In this document: piece by piece, positions 20,116 to 30,242 of the stretch
How positions within the stretch are numbered: the first letter of the stretch is position 1
How the letters are laid out: every line of letters starts with the position of its first letter
Source: Larimichthys crocea
Taxonomy: Eukaryota > Chordata > Actinopteri > Sciaenidae
Reading direction: 5' to 3'
Assembly (NCBI RefSeq): GCF_000972845.2
Contig: NC_040027.1
Span: 9,271,158 to 9,335,157 of the forward strand
DNA length: 64,000 bases
Program-made: the position numbers and the translations under genes
Notes under the pieces: generated by a model
What the model saw: the letters and a program-made list of their open reading frames with translations, nothing else
What the model was told of the DNA's origin: nothing
Database searches by the model: none

Positions 20116-22909
20116 TCATTTGGCGGACTCGAACCGCCCGCTCCCGGAGCCCTCGGAGCCGGTGGCGGCGCAGCAGGGGGCGCACTGTTCGATCAGAGGC
20201 ACCAGCTTTCCCTGCTGATGGAGCTGTTTGGTGTCGGAGCCACCCCCGATGCAGTTCCCGTTAATGAAGACTCTCGGCACCTGAAGCACACAAATCATAT
20301 CACGTTATAGGACGATGTGAGCCACATTTTGAAGATTGCAAACTTTAAACTTTCAGTATTTGGACCAAGTAGCTCATGAAGAATAAAGGTGTGCCAGAAT
20401 AAGTTCTGCAGTTCAACATCTCAGATATATATTTAATCAACATTTGGGTAAATAAAAAAAGTGTCAGCCAAGACTTGGATCGGGATCAGGGTCAAAAAAA
20501 CTTTCTACAGAGCATCAGAGATAATCTGTGCGTTAAGTAACAGCCTGTTCACCCTGCTGCCGTCTGGAAAGTGATACAGACGTATCTGCTGCCATGACAC
20601 CAGACTACAGAGCAGCTCCTTTCCTCAGGCTGTGAGACTCCACGAGTCATCCTCCGCACTCCGCCATAAATAATAGTTTGTTTTAACACAGGATTACAGC
20701 GTGTGTTTGGTCGTACAAGCCCGTGTTGTAGAGTGATGAATAAAAAATGCTTTGCTGTCCTGTGCTTGTGCTTAATTTTGCAACAGTTCATCAAAATGTT
20801 GGGGTTGGAGTCTGCAGTGAAATAAAGTAAACGCTGTGTGTAGGACTTAGGAGGATTTATTGGCAGAATATCACATATTTAATGCACATAAGTTTGTTCT
20901 CATTAGTATATATTCACCCGAGTCATTGTTTCACACCATGGAATGAGCTCTTTACATCTACACAGGGGTCCTCTCACACCAGGTCTAATAGTAACTCTCG
21001 CACACATGCACTTGATTAAGCACAGGAGCTGCTTCAAACTGTTCTTCTCTCACAGAATTTCAAGTGCGTCTGCAGTCGTAAGAGGAGGAAACTGAGACGA
21101 AACTTGCTGGTTTGCAGAGCGACAAAGTTTGATTCAAACCTTTAGGAAGTCAGCCAACGGAGGCTAAAGAGTGACAAAGTCCATGAAAGGTGGAGTTTGT
21201 AGTGGATGAATGGGTCAAAAATAAGACTGTCGCCAAGGATACCAGGTTTAATATCCCATGTGACACCATTTGTCATTGATATCAAAATGTTATTTTTCTT
21301 AAACTGCAGTAAATTTGCTACGATTAAAGACTACAGTCTGAAAACGATGCAGCTTGCTCGCTTCTTTTTCTTGACTCAGACATCAAGATAAACTCTTAAT
21401 TCTTGGCTGCTCCAAACAAAAACACTGAACGCGTCAACCCAAATTTAACCGAGATGCCGAGCTGCCAGAACAAACAAGCTTTCAAATATCCATGTTTTGT
21501 TTCTTTTTCTTTTTTTAAATAGATGCTGAAATAAGCTTGTGAAGTCTGATCCCCAAATACAAACACGAGGCTCTTACCGTTCTGGCACCGGTCACCTGAG
21601 CTAAGGCCTCTTGCAGTCTCCTCCCATCGTTGTGCTCGTCCAGTTCGATCACTTTGTACGTGGCGCCAATTTCGCTGAACACATTTTTGGCCATTTTGCA
21701 ATAAGGACAGGTGGTCTTGGAAAATATCACAACACAGTTCTGTGACACCACTTCCTGAAAGGTCAGGGAAAAAATAAGATTTAATTAAATATCAGCAGAA
21801 CACAGAAATAGACTGCACACACCAGGCTTGAAGTGAGCTGCTGGGCAAAGGCAAAAACTTTTTTATTAAATATTCCCAAGGTTAATCAACAGTGGCAGTT
21901 CGTGCACAAACAGAACTTGATATAGACATCGTGGGCAAATGACTTTTTTTAAAAATCATACATTTTCTAAAGGTTACAATTCAAATTTAAAGCTCACATC
22001 TCATCAGAAACTTCACGTGGAATCGGCGCGCTACATTTGTGATATTTCAGAGCCTCGTCTGTCGCGGATTTGGGATATTGTTGCTCGTTGACATGCTCAA
22101 AAATGTAAATGAAAACAAAATCTAATATACACTGGAGCACACTGCTACGGAAGCCCTAAAAGGCCATACATACATACATACATACATTTTATTCTACCTG
22201 TTTTCCCGTGATAACGAGATAATTAATTTGAGATCTCGAGAAAACAAAACAATAGTCTATTGTATTAAATAATTGCAGGAAACATCATTTAGTGTAGCAA
22301 TGTCAACTGTGGTCAAGTGAGCAGACGTTCGTCTTTTCCTGATTTCAAGTGCGCCCGTATTACAGAATGTATGGCAAATGCATGTAGTCCATGATACGGA
22401 GCGAGCAAACCTATTACGCCACTGTAAAATCTCTATGATCCATAATTTCTGACAAAGGTTGATACACTTGATCTCAGGACCATCCTGACTGTTCACTCAC
22501 TCAGTATAAAGCATATTTACTGTATCATTTTGGAGCAATTCAGCCTCAAAGTTCATTATTTTGAATTGAAAAAGGGCATTATGTGCAATATTTAATTTAA
22601 AATCTCTTGGGTCCATAATTTCTGAGTTTCCTGCAATGATTTAATACGCTCGACTATCGTTTTATTTTCTTGAGATCTCAAATTAATTATCTCGTCATTA
22701 CGGGAAAACAGGTGGAATAAAATGTATGTATGGCCTTTGAGGGCTTCCGTACACTGCAAAGCCAAAAGGAAGGATGATTTCACGAGAGATCTGAGGCACG
22801 CTGCTACATACCAAAAGGTTTATTTAACAAGCATCTCACTTACCTGAACATACTGGACGCAGGATGTGCCGGAGCCTCCTGTAGTGGAGGAGGATGTGTA
22901 ATTCCCCAT
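20116..22909 (-). CDS. glrx2: Glutaredoxin 2, core (cytosolic/nuclear) form, 3 coding exons, 135 aa
   Basis: Glutathione-dependent thiol-disulfide oxidoreductase. Coding exons are 22844-22909, 21578-21754 and 20116-20280; GT-AG junctions are in phase 0 and total 408 nt. The ATG is the second base of its exon, so it serves as the start when an upstream non-coding exon is used and becomes internal when the leader exon is used. The protein begins MGNYTSSS, matching human MESNTSSS. It has NCVVIFSKTTCPYC (active site Cys38-Cys41), the TVP cis-proline motif (81-83) and the glutathione-binding GGGSD (93-97). Cys29 and Cys114 match the structural disulfide pair of human GLRX2. The active site is CPYC rather than the human CSYC. 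The C-terminal tail (115-135) is Gly/Ser-rich with an extra Cys-Cys pair, unlike human. The gene lies upstream of uchl5 on the same strand. Product identity is firm. Confidence 0.93.
20470..20800 (+). mobile_element. Degenerate LINE ORF2 fragment in glrx2 intron
   Basis: The words CTGTTCACCCTGCTGCCGTC, ATACAGACGTATCTGCTGCC, CACCAGACTACAGAGCAGC and CTCAGGCTGTGAGACTCC match the conserved end of a common fish LINE ORF2 (FTLLPSG, then TTEQLLSSGCE). Stops interrupt it. It is antisense to glrx2. Confidence 0.6.
20835..21180 (+). mobile_element. MITE family R1 copy in glrx2 intron
   Basis: Begins GTGTGTAGGACTTAGGAGG and contains TTGGCAGAATATCACATA, CATTAGTATATATTCACC and TGAGCTCTTTACATCTACAC, in the same order as the copies near 44105 and 56465. 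The left and right ends are eroded. Confidence 0.5.
22148..22749. mobile_element. TA-flanked MITE with about 130-bp terminal inverted repeats
   Basis: Left arm 22148-22280 (CGGAAGCCCTAAAAGGCC, then ATACATACAT, then CTACCTGTTTTCCCGTGATA) is repeated in inverted form at about 22620-22749. Both ends abut TA, the target of Tc1/mariner-type elements. The arms share ACGAGATAATTAATTTGAGA and TGCAGGAAAC. Total length is 602 bp, non-coding, within glrx2 intron 2. A (CATA)n tract lies in the left arm. Confidence 0.8.
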
Positions 22910-23291
22910 TCTGAAACAGACAAAGCACAATATTGGCAAACATGCAGCACTTTAAGTCACATTTATTCCACTGCCATCTATTAGAAAGAACACACACACA
23001 CACACTACAAGGATTCACACAGCACAGCACGTCCAGGTTCCTGCAGTGACCTTAAAAACGTGAAGAAATCACGTGGAGACACGCAGTGAAGGCTGATAAT
23101 AAATAAAATCAGATTTAACTGGAGGATAAATGCTGCTCTGAAAACACCCATGTCGACTGTAACAGTCGTTTCACAGCTTATGACGCCTGATCTACAACTG
23201 CAATAAGGTTTATGTGCCGGGTGTAATCCAGGATTAGGAGTAACACATGCACAGGTAATTAGCTCAGATTTGATATTGGGGTAGGCGACGT

Positions 23292-23860
23292 GTTGAAGTC
23301 CATTTAAAATGTGGGGAAATAAAGACTTACACTTTGTAAACCATGGCTGTTCATGTTTAATCAGAGATGACCATAATTAATACAATTTCCAGCTCGTGTT
23401 TCAGTTAAATCTGGACAAAAATAGTGAGTAATTAATTAGTGGCGGGTCAAATGCATGCCGAATTATCCACAGGAGCAGGTTGATTCTTAATAGTTAAAAT
23501 TAAAGTGTGTTTATGTGTTAATGAGGCTTAAAAACAAATCAAACAAACAAACACAGAGACGATTGTTTGTGTTTGTTGAAGTCCATTTAAAATGTGGGGA
23601 AATAAAGACTTAACGGCGATGTGAGGAGGGAAAACACTTTGTAAACCGTGGCTGTTAATGTTTAATCAAAAGGTGACCATAATTAAGACAATTTCCAGCT
23701 CGTGTTTCAGTTAAATCAGGACAAAAATACATTTTATTAATTAAGTAATTAATTAGTGGCGGGTCACATGCATGCCGAATTATCCACAGGAGCAGGTTGA
23801 GTCTTAATAGTTAAAATTAAAGTGTGTTTATGTGTGAATATGAGGCTTAAAAACAAATCA
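23292..23860. repeat. Tandem duplication, 283-bp period, in glrx2 first intron
   Basis: Two copies start at 23292 and 23575 with GTTGAAGTCCATTTAAAATG and share nearly all later words, such as CAATTTCCAGCTCGTGTTTC, TTAATTAGTGGCGGGTCA and TTATCCACAGGAGCAGGTTG. The second has small insertions. It lies 0.2-1 kb downstream of the glrx2 leader exon. Confidence 0.85.
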
Positions 23861-24095
23861 AACGTTAAATCATGTTAAATTCTTATGGAGTACGTCAGCT
23901 CTGCGTGGTGACGTTACGCTACGCACGCTTCTGTGAATGGGCTACGTTAACTTAGCCTCGTGAAGCAATAACAACAACAACAACAAGCAGCGATGTTGTT
24001 CTGTGTCCTGACGTTAACAGCGTCTCTCTGTATCTGCGTAATAACGACCTGTTTTTGATTTATTAATTATTTTTAGTGAAGTCAGCGGGAATGAC

Positions 24096-24205
24096 CTTCG
24101 GCAGCCGGTCCACGCCGCGCGGGGAAGAGATCCAGCCCGAGCCAACATGGAGAGACAGTGAGAGAGCAGCCAGAGAGAGAGGAGCTGCTGTCCGGGGTGA
24201 AACAT
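24096..24205 (-). CDS. glrx2: Alternative glrx2 first exon encoding a mitochondrial leader
   Basis: An open frame on the minus strand begins at 24205 (MFHPGQQLL...) or 24148 (MLARAGSLPRAAWTGCRR) and reaches a possible donor after 24096. Joined to the acceptor at 22910 it runs in frame into MGNYTSSS. The shorter segment has Arg, Ala, Leu and Ser, no acidic residues and an arginine pair at its end, as expected of a mitochondrial presequence, and the layout matches the human leader exon joined just before the internal Met. The weak points are a poor donor (GTCATT after AG) and weak ATG contexts. The leader is 18 or 37 residues depending on start. RNA evidence is lacking here. Confidence 0.5.
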
Positions 24206-24296
24206 GCGGTTAGTGCACGCACAGGTCTGCAGACACACACACACTAACACACACACTCACACACACACCTCGTGTCTTATGCACTGTGTTTATGGA

Positions 24297-24360
24297 AGCT
24301 TACCTTACGTGACCACCGGAAGCACTTTGTGACGCAAGCCGCAGTTTGAACGTAGTCAAC
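24297..24360 (-). promoter_or_regulatory. glrx2: Likely glrx2 promoter and non-coding first exon with strong donor
   Basis: On the minus strand a near-perfect donor (AAG followed by GTAAGC) has its last exonic base at 24304. The preceding 100 or so bases contain no ATG, so an exon ending here and joined to the acceptor at 22910 would give the cytosolic protein starting at MGN. The surrounding 24.08-24.36 kb is CpG-rich. Together with the leader exon this forms a two-first-exon layout. The exon start is not determined. Confidence 0.5.
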
Positions 24361-24453
24361 AAAGAGTGTCACGTGGTTACACAGAAAAGGCAATGTGTTA
24401 ATTAACCAGGTCTGACTTTATGAACATTTTTATTTTATTATTATTGTCTAATA

Positions 24454-24993
24454 TACAGTGATCTCTCGTTTATCGCGGGGGATGCGTTCTAAAAAATAAC
24501 CCGCAATAAACGAAATCCGAAAAGTAAGTTTTTACAATTATTATACATGTTTTAAGGTCGTAAAACCCCTAACCACACACTTTTATACACCTTTTTACAC
24601 GCATTTTGTACAGTACTCCCTTAATCAGGACGCAGAACACATGTGCGGTTCTCCCTTAGCCAATCAGGACGCAGAACACATGTGCGGTTCTCCCTTAGCC
24701 AATCAGGACGCAGAACACATGTGCGGTTCTCCCTTAGCCAATCAGGACGCAGAACACATGTGCGGTTCTCCCTTAGCCAATCAGGACGCAGAACACATGT
24801 GCGGTTCTCCCTTAGCCAATCAGGACGCAGAACACATGTGCGGTTCTCCCTTAGCCAATCAGGACGCAGAACACATGTGCGGTTCATACTGTACAGCATG
24901 CTGTAAAAATAAAGCGTGCAAAATTACACAAAAAAATCCGCGAAACAGCGAGTCCGCGAAAAATGAACCGCGATATAGCGAGGGACGTCTGTA
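24454..24993. mobile_element. Pogo/Tigger-like MITE hosting a tandem array
   Basis: Left end TACAGTGATCTCTCG then TTTATCGCGGG; right end, inverted, TACAGACGTCCCTCGC then TATATCGCGG. Both ends are next to TA. The CTCG and TATCGCGG terminal words resemble pogo/Tigger-type elements. There is no transposase. The body is largely taken up by a 39-bp tandem array. Confidence 0.65.
24617..24885. repeat. 39-bp tandem array, six full copies plus partial ends
   Basis: The unit ATGTGCGGTTCTCCCTTAGC, continued by CAATCAGGACGCAGAACAC, repeats from 24641 with little or no divergence. Because 39 is a multiple of three and the unit lacks stops, it is open in several frames on both strands; these long repeats of 13 residues are not genes. 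Confidence 0.9.
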
Positions 24994-25377
24994 TTATTTA
25001 AACTCTGCATATTTCTAGTATGTACCAGTATGAACTCATAAAAAAGAGGTGTGGATTTTCTAGAAATCTCTGTCTCTGTGTTTGTTTATGTTCAAATGAT
25101 CATGTCTGAATGACGTGGAAACAAAACATAGCCACCACAGAATCCATTTATGTTCATCATACCATATAGAAAGTTTAAAAAAATGCTTAATTATCAGTTA
25201 CTTTGTTTCACATAATCAGTTGGTGCTGTTATTAATTTATCCTTTTGATCAGAGTTGAGATTTCTCTGAAGGCAAAGCAACATGTTTACCTCTTTTCTAT
25301 GTGTTAGAAATAGCCAAAATCACATTCACTTTTATTTATTATTTAGCAACAATGAATGTAATTTTAAAGTAGGATGT

Positions 25378-25384
25378 GATAGAC

Positions 25385-25450
<66 letters not shown>

Positions 25451-25620
25451 TTTATTCATCCCAAGCTGGGAAATTACAGTGCAGCAGCAGCATTACAAAC
25501 AGTGACAATAGACAACATAAGAATACAAATATAAAGAACAAAACTATACATAATAAAGTATCAAAATGTCAATAGTAAATAAAACATATTGTACAAGAGT
25601 ATATACAGCAAACTGGCAGT
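25378..25620. repeat. GATA microsatellite with LINE-tail-like flank
   Basis: About 18 GATA units at 25378-25450 run directly into TTTATTCATCCCAAGCTGGG, then AAATTACAGTGCAGC. The same junction style (TTTATTAATCCC, GGGAAATT) occurs at 17065 and 18205, pointing to antisense tails of one fish retroelement class. Confidence 0.6.
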
Positions 25621-26238
25621 GTTGATTTGGTGCAAAGTAAGAAAGGAGAAATGTGCAGTGACTGTAAATTATGAGCTGTTATTATACAGTGTGATGTCAT
25701 GTGATGTTCATTGTGTTGCTGCTGCTGAGTTGCATGGGTCCTTGGGTAGCTTCAGGCTGCTCACTGGTGTCATTAATGGGATTGTTTGTTTCCCTCCTCA
25801 CATCTATGTTTTTTTCAAGAGGCATGTTCGTGATAGAGAGTGCCATTTTTTGTCTATCTACAATTTGATGCAGAAAGACTGTGCCTTCACCAGACCTTGT
25901 GCCTTGGACCAAAGAAGAAGTTCCCAGCTCCATTATTTTTTGTTTTGTTTTGGAAATTTCTCCTTAAGGATTACCTGATTTTTCAATCATTTTGCTGCCT
26001 TTTTAAAGGGTCCCCCATGGTACCTTTTTATATTTTATTTTATGTGATATTGTATATTGGGAAATTAAAGAAGAGTACTACAATTTGGCATACGGTGTTG
26101 TACTTTTACATAAATTGATGAAAACTGTATTTTATCCAGGATATTATATCGGGTAAAATATGCCCAACGTTTGTGATGGTGTTACTAATTTTAACGTTAG
26201 TGTTCTAGGGTTAAATGCATATATATTACATTACGAAT

Positions 26239-26615
26239 GCAGTAGCTTAGGGTGGCTGGTTCAACTTCAGCACAGACCACAGTATGGAGTGAGGACTAAT
26301 GGTAAATGGACCGTACTATGTGTGCTCATACACTGATGCGATTAGCTGCCATGCAAGGTGTCAAAAGCTCATCAGTTCTAGGAGCTGACCGTTCATACAT
26401 ATTCACATACCGATGGCGCAGGTTTAAAATTTGGGGCTCAGCATCTTGTCCAGGGAAACTTCGACATGCAGACTGGAGGAGCCGGGGATCGAACCGCCAA
26501 TCATCTGATTAGTGGACGACACGCTCTACCTCCTGAGAGCTGGAGAGGTGCCAGTTCACTGCCAGGCACTGCTGAGGTGTCCTTGAGCCATGTACTGAAC
26601 CACTAACCACTATGT
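26239..26615 (+). mobile_element. tRNA-derived SINE interrupted by repeat R3
   Basis: SINE words GCAGTAGCTTAGG, GGCTGGTTCAACTTCAG and CAGTATGGAGT (26239-26298) break off, and the body resumes at 26536 with GAGCTGGAGAGGTGCCAG and GGCACTGCTGAGGTGTCC. The insert at about 26299-26535 (GGTAAATGGACCGTACTATG to GCTCTACCTCCTGA, with CCGGGGATCGAACCGCC) belongs to another family seen again at 40785. Nesting is clear; exact insertion bases are not. Confidence 0.6.
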
Positions 26616-26619
26616 GGCA

Positions 26620-29600
26620 GCCACTGACAGCTTAAAGGATGGATGCCGTCTGTGTGACATCACCCGTAGGTGTCTGAAGAGCCGTCTTGAAGCTGAAAAT
26701 ATGTGGCTGTTGGCAGTCCTGCCTCTTCTGCAAAGACGTGGATCATCTGCGGACTTGAGGCGAGCCAAATGACGTCTAGGTGCTCAAACAACTCATCTGT
26801 AATGGCACTCACCTGTCAGTCAAAGCGGCCACGCTGTTAATTCTGCACAACTTGAAGTCTTAGATATAATTTGAAAAGGTGAGTTACATAAAAATTCACC
26901 CTCAGTACACTTATCATGAACGTAACAGGCTGAAAGACATTAGGACGAAGAAAAAGAGACTGTCTTCTCTGTTTGTCTGGTCCAACTTGCCAAGTTGCCT
27001 CTGTAATGAGCGATGCACCAAAATCCACTTGTGCATGTCTTCGATCAGGATTAGTACCAGACTCTGACAGGAGTGAGGAGTCTGTAATAGTTATATTACA
27101 TTAGGCAGCACAGCGCTCCACAAACAGAGAGAGGAAAGACAGACAATTACACAGAGGGAGAGAGAGAGACATGTAAACCAGGGAGAGCGGAGAGGCTGAA
27201 CCTCCTGGGGGATGATGATCCATCCAAGCGTCTGGATGAGGCACTGACAGCCAGGAGAGACAGAGAGAGAGAAAGAGGCTCCCATTGGTCCAGTGGAGAG
27301 GAGAAAACTAGAGAGAGAGATGCATTTGTTGATTTGTCATTGGGAGGATAAACACAGAGTATACCTAAGTACTAGGGTTAAGAGATTGATGAGACTAAAG
27401 GATGAGGATAATGACAACAGGGACAAGGCCTGAAGTGTCACAGGATGTGCATTGATTGAAAGTTACGACAAAGATTTAAGGCCTCATCAGAATCAGACTG
27501 TCAGATATGAACAGGGAGATTATTCCAGAGGAGAGTGGCACAATAGGAACCTCTGGGGATTTAACGCACACGATTGGATATAAGGTATAATCAGATCAGA
27601 CATCAGCACATGGCAGACCAGACAGCAGAACATTACGCATGCATGAAGGTCTCTGCATCAGGAAAAAGGAGACGTTTGGATCAAACACTGATATATTTGA
27701 CTGTTAAACTTTGAGGAATCACACAGTCGTCAGTGGTTGTTGTTATGTCAAGCAGGCCCAATGACAAATATCTCTGTTTTCTGAGAATGCAAGAGCAGGA
27801 AATTATGTGACATCCAGGATTTCACAGCCGATATACAGGCCCCCAGATCATCAGCCTTTACGGGCACATACAGCCGAGTATCATCAGCGCTGTCTGTACA
27901 CCACAGGCATCAAAGCTGCTACAAATGCAGATTATTTATCCTCAAAGGTTTTCATTTCCCCTCCCTCTCCAAAAGCAGGAGGAAATGCATTAGTTCAGAA
28001 GTACCTATTTCCCATTTACCATGTTATCCCAGAATAGGCTCCCAGGCTTGGGAATCAGTCACAAATCTAAAGATGTCTGATGAGGCCGCACCAAAGTGCT
28101 TCACTTCAAATACGTTCTCTTTTTCTTTCTCCAAAGCCAAGAAAGAAATGCATCATTTCAGAATAGATTCACGCCATCAAAGAGATTTGAAGTTGCTCTG
28201 GAGTGGGTAATATCTTAACACAAATCCAGAAATGTTGTGAAGGACCACTGAGAATTGCGTCAGGGTCGAAAATGTGTAGCTACATGCGATAAAAGACAGG
28301 GAGGATTGGTCCGGCTGATCTCTGCAACCTCAGTCATTTTTTTTTGATAGAGCCGGGGAGAGCTACAGTATTAAGCTGCAGTCTTCATCTCCCTGGATAC
28401 ATTTTAAAGTGTGAAACCTTTTTTTTTTCTTCTTGTAAGAGGTTAAGCGCTCTCTTTTGGGGGGAAGGCTCGGCCCATTATCTTTATACGAGTGCGAGTG
28501 TGTTCGGATTACAAATCTTGGAATCGTCTCTTTCTCTGTTCAGGATTTCAGTAAACCAACATAACCTGTGCTGGCTGGGGTCATGGTGAGAGAAGGGACT
28601 GATTTCCACTGGCTGGCCAAAGGGTTGCCATGGCAACACCCATCTCTGACAGGGCACATCACAACCTCGTGAATGGAGACACGTCTAAATCCTGTGTTTC
28701 TAAATCGAGAAACAGACAAAATCCTCCGTCACTGGTCAAATGTACTCATCATGGAGGCACCTTCAGCCCAGTTCTGGTTTAGAGATAACCAGCAGGAGGA
28801 AGACAAACCTACAGGCACGAACACTAACGAGTGTTGAACGGCTCGGTTAATATGATAACGGGCCAAAACTCTTATAAAGTGACAAGAACTCAGACGGGCA
28901 TATTTCACATACCATTTCAGCCGCAGTGAGGAAAACGTGCACGCCTCCCGTCATGTAAAACATGTCGGTAACGAGGCATGGAAAAACATTTCAAGCTGCG
29001 ATGAAATTGTGACATGTGGAACCGGTGGCTGTTGACAAATTGTTGATGGTCGGTGGACTTACCGTGTCGCTGAGCACCGCAGAGAAACCTAATTTATGAC
29101 ACATGTAATAGGAAATGCATCTATAGAGTCTCCTGATGTAGATGTGGGCACCCACGTACACAGAAAGACCATGCCAATGCTGTGATACTGGTTAAACAAC
29201 ATACACCACAATAGAAAGACATCAGTTACGAATAATTAGTGATAACGAGCATATAAATAGATTAGAAGCTCAGGTCACTTTAAGAGAAACTTAAAGATTA
29301 TTCAGAAGACAGACTCGCTGTCATTTGCTGTGGATCATTTGTCATGGGAAAAGAATGAGCAGCCATTAGTGTGATCTATATCACACATCTCATTGGCATT
29401 AGGCCTCTGACGCTTCACTTTGACAAATTACAGGCAGCGTGGGGCGAGTTGTTGACACTGCCTGTTCTGGTTTAACACTTGTTTGCGATACAAATCACAA
29501 TGTGCTCGAGCCGACTCCAGCATATGTCGCGCCGAAGGGGAGACTGCTTATGGACTGGAAACCTGTCCATCACGGCGATAGTAAGAAGAGACTGTCACAT

Positions 29601-29870
29601 TCATGCATATCAGCAATTCAGCACCTCAATTCCACTTGATATGTATCTTTAGCTCGGTGGAGGGAAAGCCACACAAACACCCAGGTACATGTTCTCCACA
29701 GGGAGGTATTAAGTGTTCATATTTGTTGTGAAACGGCCACGCTGGAAGGCGATAACAGCACACGTTTGCAGACAGTCTCTCCTAGAAGAGCGCTCGCAGT
29801 GTTGGTGTCTGTTGTGCACATGACAAGTGACAGCAATAGTTGTGTAAAGAATGAAAAAAAAGAAAGCGAA
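26620..29870. other. Gene-free stretch
   Basis: No exon or recognised element is seen. A purine-rich GAGAGA tract lies at about 27125-27310 and a T/C-rich patch at about 28420-28440. Base composition is moderate and unique-looking, so conserved non-coding elements are possible but cannot be judged from one sequence. Confidence 0.5.
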
Positions 29871-29876
29871 GGCAGA

Positions 29877-30242
29877 CAGAAAGTTGGTTATTTGAGGATG
29901 CTTTTAGAGGTACCATTAAGTTCTCCTTAATGTCCTTCTAAATTCAAAGATCATTTGTCCATTAGTTTGCCATTGAAGGTGGGATTAGTCATATTGTAGA
30001 AAGGGGGTTGGCTGTTTCCCATTTACGTCAGTAGCTGACATCCTGGGAATGGGACTTAATAATGTGGCTCGGAGTGAGTCACGCAACACAGCAGGTGGAG
30101 TTTGTAGCCTTTATGTTCGTTTTCGTGAATAGGTTTCTTTACTTTTATTTAAAATATATCTGACAGACCCCACAAAAGATCAATTAAAGATTTACAAGGG
30201 ACTCTTAATAGACCTCTTAAAATACCTTAATTTGAAAAAAAT
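29877..30242 (+). repeat. Direct duplication, copy A
   Basis: Begins CAGAAAGTTGGTTATTTGAG and ends at AATTTGAAAAAAATCC. It is over 90 percent identical by eye to 32058-32436 in the same orientation, 2.18 kb away. Neither copy encodes a protein or shows terminal repeats. Confidence 0.85.

Noticed and set aside
24621..25018. Long repetitive open frames of 13-residue units on both strands
   Set aside because: They come entirely from the stop-free 39-bp tandem array within a MITE; no start context, splice sites or homology.
24297..26000. cdc73 start on the plus strand sharing the glrx2 promoter
   Set aside because: Its highly conserved N-terminal sequence was not found in any frame; only a MITE, a tandem array and a microsatellite are present.
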